NCBI GenBank assembly: GCA_963978545.1
Contig: OZ021722.1
Location: 12,921,801-12,985,800, forward strand
Reading direction: 5' to 3'
DNA: 64,000 nt
Source of the DNA: Linyphia triangularis
Taxonomy: Eukaryota > Arthropoda > Arachnida > Araneae > Linyphiidae
Positions 60,092 to 64,000 of the stretch are shown here, piece after piece. The position numbers and the translations under genes are program-made. Position 1 is the stretch's first letter, and each line of letters starts with the position of its first letter. The notes beneath the pieces were generated by a model, which saw only the letters and a list, made by a program, of their open reading frames with translations, was not told the DNA's origin and searched no databases.

Positions 60092-60363
60092 GCACCTAGA
60101 GAAATGGAGATGAAGGCCGAAGGCTCACGGAATCCCACTATTCCAGTGGACAGCGGTTCGATAACGCAGAGACCACCCGCGGAGAGTGCCAACTGTGCCG
60201 CGTGCCAGAAGCCCATCCGAGAGCGGTTCCTGCTGAAAGCTCTCGACCAGTACTGGCACGAGGACTGTCTCAAGTGTGCCTGCTGCGACTGCAGACTCGG
60301 GGAGGTGGGATCCACGCTCTTCACCAAAGCCAACCTCATACTCTGCAAGAGGGATTACCTCAG
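60092..60363 (+). CDS. LMO-class LIM-only protein, exon with first LIM domain (partial gene)
   Basis: This exon encodes the N-terminus and the whole first LIM zinc-binding domain of a LIM-only transcriptional cofactor. Family members bind LDB/Chip and bHLH or GATA partners in the nucleus and do not bind DNA. The sequence shows an acceptor (tactttcag) just before position 60092, in-frame ATGs at 60104 and 60110, a short serine/proline-containing leader, and then eight zinc ligands in LIM order: C-x2-C, x17, H-x2-C, x2, C-x2-C, x19, C-x2-D. The stretch DCRLGEVGSTLFTKANLILC matches the LMO1/LMO3/Beadex class and not LMO2 or LMO4. The reading frame stays open to AG|GTAGGG, a phase-2 donor in the RDYLR motif, where family genes continue into the second LIM domain. 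No second LIM exon was seen before 64000. The ATG could be the true start, or an upstream exon could be spliced in at 60092. GC content is clearly higher than the surroundings. Confidence 0.9.
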
Positions 60364-60369
60364 GTAGGG
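60364..60369 (+). promoter_or_regulatory. Splice donor of LMO exon
   Basis: GTAGGG follows CTCAG at the point where LIM1 ends. Reading through would hit TAG at once, so the boundary is well determined. LMO genes commonly split at this Arg codon. Confidence 0.8.
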
Positions 60370-61190
60370 CTGAACTTTTTAAATATTTATTTTTTTTCTT
60401 CTTAAAGTCAGGGTTTGAAGATGCGTTTTTAGAGTAAAACTACCTTCAAATGCTCTGAAATTGGACTCTTTAATTAATTCCTGCAATAACTATTTGTTAG
60501 TGCAAGTTTCCATAACCATGGAAGTGTCAACTCATTAAGTTTTGATGTGTGTTCACAGACGTTTACTTAATCAATACACTGTTGTTTGTTAATCCGTGTA
60601 AGACCTATCAACTACCTTCTCTGATTTTAAAAATTAGTCCCAGTTTTAATATTTATCATTACGTTCTTATCACCTCTCTATCCCTATATCATCCAAATTC
60701 GCTAAACTAGGTACATAAAATCTGCGCATTGAGTTTACAAAGACTTTAATTCATGAAAGAGACGCCTTGAAGAATCGAGAGAGGTTATGTGCTTGCTGCC
60801 AAAATGAGAAGAGCATTTCCTCTTTTATGATCACATCAACCACTTTAAATGCCCTATCATCATCATCATCATCATTGAAAGGACAGTCTTATGTCAGAAA
60901 CGTCACAAATCCGAAGACTTAAGTCGGTCACTCCATGTTGACGGCTATGAAACGAGCTTTCACAAGAGAGATATAGATTTTTTTCTTATTGCTTTTGCCA
61001 TTGTATTCTTTTCCGTTTATCTTTTGGCCTGAAAAGTGACGTGTCATTGCGAGTTATTCTATGAAACCCTCTTTTGCTAAACAGAAAGTACCATACATTC
61101 TAACAACACCAGAACTTCAAAATAAGAAAGTTCCAAGGAACTTACATCAAAAGTGATCTTAAAAACAGCTAACAAATCCAAATTCATCAT
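60370..61190. other. Intron downstream of LMO exon, no further feature
   Basis: AT-rich sequence after the donor. It holds a short (CAT)n run near 60855 and no recognisable exon. Confidence 0.6.
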
Positions 61191-62550
61191 CTGTTAAACC
61201 TCTAATAAACACTAAAATCGTTAATAGTGGAAACATGTTTTATAACAAATAATATCATGATTTTACTGGTTTATCTAACCAGAGAGCTTTTGCCGAAGTT
61301 TGTGGTATCGAACGAGCCCAAGTAGATAATCAGTAATGATCCCTAACTGTATCTTCCAGTCAAGGCAGAAGAGCTTTTAAAAGTAGTGAATAGTTGCTGA
61401 AGTTGTCATTGCTTATATCTTTTAACATTTACTGCTGAAACTTATAAGTCGCGTCAGTTTTTTCATGGTACTATATTAATTTAGATTCTTTGAGATCCAT
61501 TTGGACTTCGAAATATACTCCTATGAAGTTCGTTCTTCTATTTTTGGATGGTAGCATACGCTTATTTCTCTTTATATGCAAACACATAGACGATTTTTAT
61601 TCTTCTAGTCAACCATTGTGGCCTTCTTCTCCTTCTTTTATAAAGGCCAATGGGGAATAAGTCGCCTCTGCTTTTTCAAGCATTTTCTACCAACCCCATT
61701 TCCTGAAGCTCTGTAGAGGACAGTACCCCACAGGATGTTAGCACACACTCGCTCGTGAGAGGGACTGCGCTAGTATACCTACGACCACCGAAGAGTTCGT
61801 TTCTACCTCTTTTAGGTAGCTACACGGTATATAGAAGCACTGCCGAACGTATGTGGACCTTCTTAATTTAGAGACAATACCAAGCAGAAGATTTCAGAAG
61901 ACTTGGCTATGCCACCAACAGAGGTATTGATTTGTAAGGGAACTTGGAGGACTTTGCAACTACGACTGATTTAACGTTCCCCAGTCACCATTAGCGAACA
62001 CGGTGGTCTTTAGTCGGTCCCAAACCTTGAACTCATCACAGCCAGGATTGGGAGCACTAAGCCAGGATCGAACCCACAACCTCCCGGTTGCGAGAGCTAC
62101 GCCGCCCCTATTACGGCTTCACATCGTTTTATACACTTGCTTATAACAAATTCATCAAGAGAAATAAGCTTGTGACCCCATTCAACAATTGAACAACGAA
62201 CTTCATAAAAGTGAAGGTCCCAATGAGTCTCAAAGCATTTAAATGAATACAGTATCATTAGAAAACTGACGGGACTTAGTCCCATCAGTAAATGAAGTGT
62301 TAAATGCAATGATTATGATGGAGGGGAGGGCATATTTAGAAACAACAATTTACTAATTTTTGTAGCTTTCTGCCTTGACTGGAGGATACAGTTAGTGAGT
62401 GCTTATGGTTATCTGCTTGGGTTCATTTGATGTTATAAAGTTTCGTACTACCGCTCTTGTTAGGTAAACCTATAAAATTGTTGGATTATTTGTTATAAAA
62501 AGTTTTTTTTTTACAAATTAACGTTTTCAGGAATTCTTAAAGGTTTAAGT
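61190..62550. repeat. Foldback element with SINE inserted in its centre
   Basis: The segment at about 61230-61580 reappears inverted at about 62120-62500. Matching landmarks include the sequence around CAGTCAAGGCAGAA at 61361 and its complement at 62368, ATGAAGTTCGTT at 61523 and its complement near 62200, and TTATAACAAATAAT at 61240 and its complement near 62490. The arms are diverged, with indels, and the outer ends are approximate. The interval between the arms is occupied by a tRNA-derived SINE. No transposase is seen. Confidence 0.7.
61610..62108 (-). repeat. SINE-B, tRNA-derived SINE
   Basis: On the minus strand the unit begins with a tRNA-like head. It has an A-box-like GGCGTAGCTCTCGC followed by a B-box GGTTCGATCCT near 62070, and then about 430 bp of non-tRNA body. 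The head differs from SINE-A. The 3' end lies near 61610; I could not define a convincing target duplication. Confidence 0.6.
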
Positions 62551-62654
62551 TCTAGTGGATCTCAAAGTGTTTAAGTTTATATAGCACAGTGATGGAACTG
62601 ATGTAACTTAATAAATTCCAGCAGAAAATAAAGGGTAATATGAGAAATCATATA

Positions 62655-63312
62655 GACTGAGAGGCCACTGCAATTTTTGGACCCCATCGAACATCATTCT
62701 GAACTTTTTTTATAGAAATTGGAGAAAAGTGAGTAGATTACGAATCCCCTGGTCTGCCGTGGCAAAAATGGCCGAAACTGGTCAAAAATCGACTTTTAAT
62801 AAGTTGAACTAAATCCAATTGCCAAATGCGCCACAACTTGCCAAATAATGAGCATTTTTTTTTTATTTGGTAACCCTCACTCTTTAATTTTCAATTAAGA
62901 CGGTTGCAGACGGTTCAGATATCTGGCGAAGGTTTACTTGCATCTATTGAAAGGGAGCCAAGTTGGCAAAATGTATTACGTCACTTGTGACGTAACCGAT
63001 GTCACCAATTTTACTTACTTTTAAAAGATATAAGTTTTCCGAGCCAAAGATCAGAAATCGTTTGCGCTTTTTCTCATTGAAAATCAAAATGAAGTGGGTT
63101 GCCAGACGAATAAGTTTGTTCTCTTTTTAGTAAGTTATGACATATTTGGCAATCGGATTTTAGTTCAACTCATTCCATTGTTGATCAATTTCGGTCATTT
63201 TTGCCACGGCAGACCAGTGGAATCCTAATCTACTCACTTTTCTCTAATTTCTATAAAAAAAAATTCAGAATGATGTTCGATGGGGTCCAAAAATTGCAGT
63301 CGCCTCTCGGAC
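62655..63312. repeat. MITE-3 copy 3 (about 660-bp foldback, TA target)
   Basis: Long terminal inverted repeats begin GACTGAGAGGCCACTGCA and end CAGTCGCCTCTCGGAC, flanked by TA on both sides. The arms pair almost throughout. The central loop holds TTACGTCA and TGACGTAA at 62976-62995. It has no coding capacity. The TA flank suggests Tc1/mariner-type mobilisation, which is inference. Confidence 0.85.
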
Positions 63313-64000
63313 TAATAAGAAATATACGAAACGAAACATTGCTTCATACATAAATCTCACTTAAACCCCACTCGATAAATTAATCTCTCCTAGTATCCGT
63401 TAAAAATCTACAACCAGACATTAAATAACAGAAAAGACACGAAATACACATTTAAACTTAAAAAAAAAGAGAACCCTATTTAAACTTCTTCACCGTTAAA
63501 CCAATCTCGAAATTATTTAGCAGAGCGTCCTCGGGAAAACCTTCATCTTTCCAACCAAGACAGGATCGCAATTAGATGGGGGGGGGGGGGCGAAACCGTG
63601 TTATGATTAAGACAAGCAGCAAAGAGTAAGAAGAAGAAGAGGAGGAAACCTTAAAACTTCTCTTGCATGTGGGTAGGTGGGGCGCTGCCAGAAAACGTAA
63701 AAGGGGGGGGGGGTAGCAACGGATTCGAGATGGGAGAAGGAGGGGGGGGAGGGGGGTTGGGAATTAACTAATTAATTAGGGAATTAGTCCAGGATCTTGT
63801 TTAAAACGAAGTAATTAAAATCCTAAAGGCAGAAAATTGGGAATGAATTACAGCGTGACAGCAACACTGAGAGAGAGAACTTTTATGCGATTTTAAATTG
63901 ATGCCGGAGTTTTGGGAATAAGTGTATCCCCGATGCCGATTGATTGCTTTCAAGAGAAGGTGGGGGGGGGAGGATTATGTGTGCACATTTATGCGTGAGA
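63313..64000. other. Unique sequence with purine/G-rich runs
   Basis: No gene is visible. G runs lie near 63580, 63700, 63745 and 63963, and TTAATTAATT-type homeodomain-like motifs near 63766. It is probably intronic to the LMO gene. Confidence 0.5.

Noticed and set aside
60088..60348. Minus-strand ORF opposite the LMO exon
   Set aside because: It is the antisense shadow of the LIM1 coding exon.

Overview
The window is AT-rich, intron- and repeat-dominated animal DNA. It has no operons, almost no coding sequence, and many microsatellites, homopolymer runs, tRNA-derived SINEs, foldback MITEs and transposase remains. The one cellular coding exon I can support is on the + strand near 60.1 kb. 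It encodes a complete first LIM domain of the LMO1/LMO3 (Drosophila Beadex) class and ends in a GT splice donor. An arthropod fits best, possibly an arachnid from the style of the repeats, but the species and even the class are inference.

Region 0-12 kb: half of a foldback element, a 773-bp foldback (1.7-2.5 kb), SINE-A copies, a probable non-autonomous Helitron (5.6-6.4 kb), TTAA-flanked non-autonomous DNA elements (6.4-7.2 and 9.2-10.0 kb), and the first MITE-1 copy (7.9 kb). Region 12-20 kb: a degenerate tandem array of roughly 105-bp units split by three later insertions, three copies of an unclassified family called R1 here (one carrying a foldback with tRNA-like arms), and a solo LTR inserted in an (AT)n tract. 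Region 20-31 kb: TTAA-flanked elements, piggyBac-like ends one inside another, SINEs, and a hAT-type MITE with a perfect 8-bp target duplication.

Region 31-38 kb: a 194-bp tandem array, a 32-bp minisatellite of about 20 units, more SINE and R1 fragments, and a near-perfect hairpin MITE. Region 38-46 kb is the most informative: a 334-bp MITE with 8-bp duplications, a 667-bp foldback (MITE-3), and a three-layer nest in which MITE-2 holds a decayed hAT transposon and a MITE-1. A piggyBac-like MITE, a long palindrome and a candidate LTR follow. Region 46-60 kb is largely unique AT-rich sequence with a few GC-richer islands, a MITE-1/MITE-2/MITE-1 composite (54.7-55.6 kb), a second copy of the 8-bp-duplication MITE and a 33-bp minisatellite.

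The exon at 60.1 kb is followed by intron sequence holding a foldback with a second SINE family in its centre and a third MITE-3 copy. The following LMO exon is not in the window. The 60 kb upstream is therefore intergenic DNA or 5' intron of the LMO gene; no second gene was recognised. The strongest structural observation is that MITE-1 occupies the same TA inside the MITE-2 terminal repeat in three of the six repeats present, on both sides of one MITE-2 copy.
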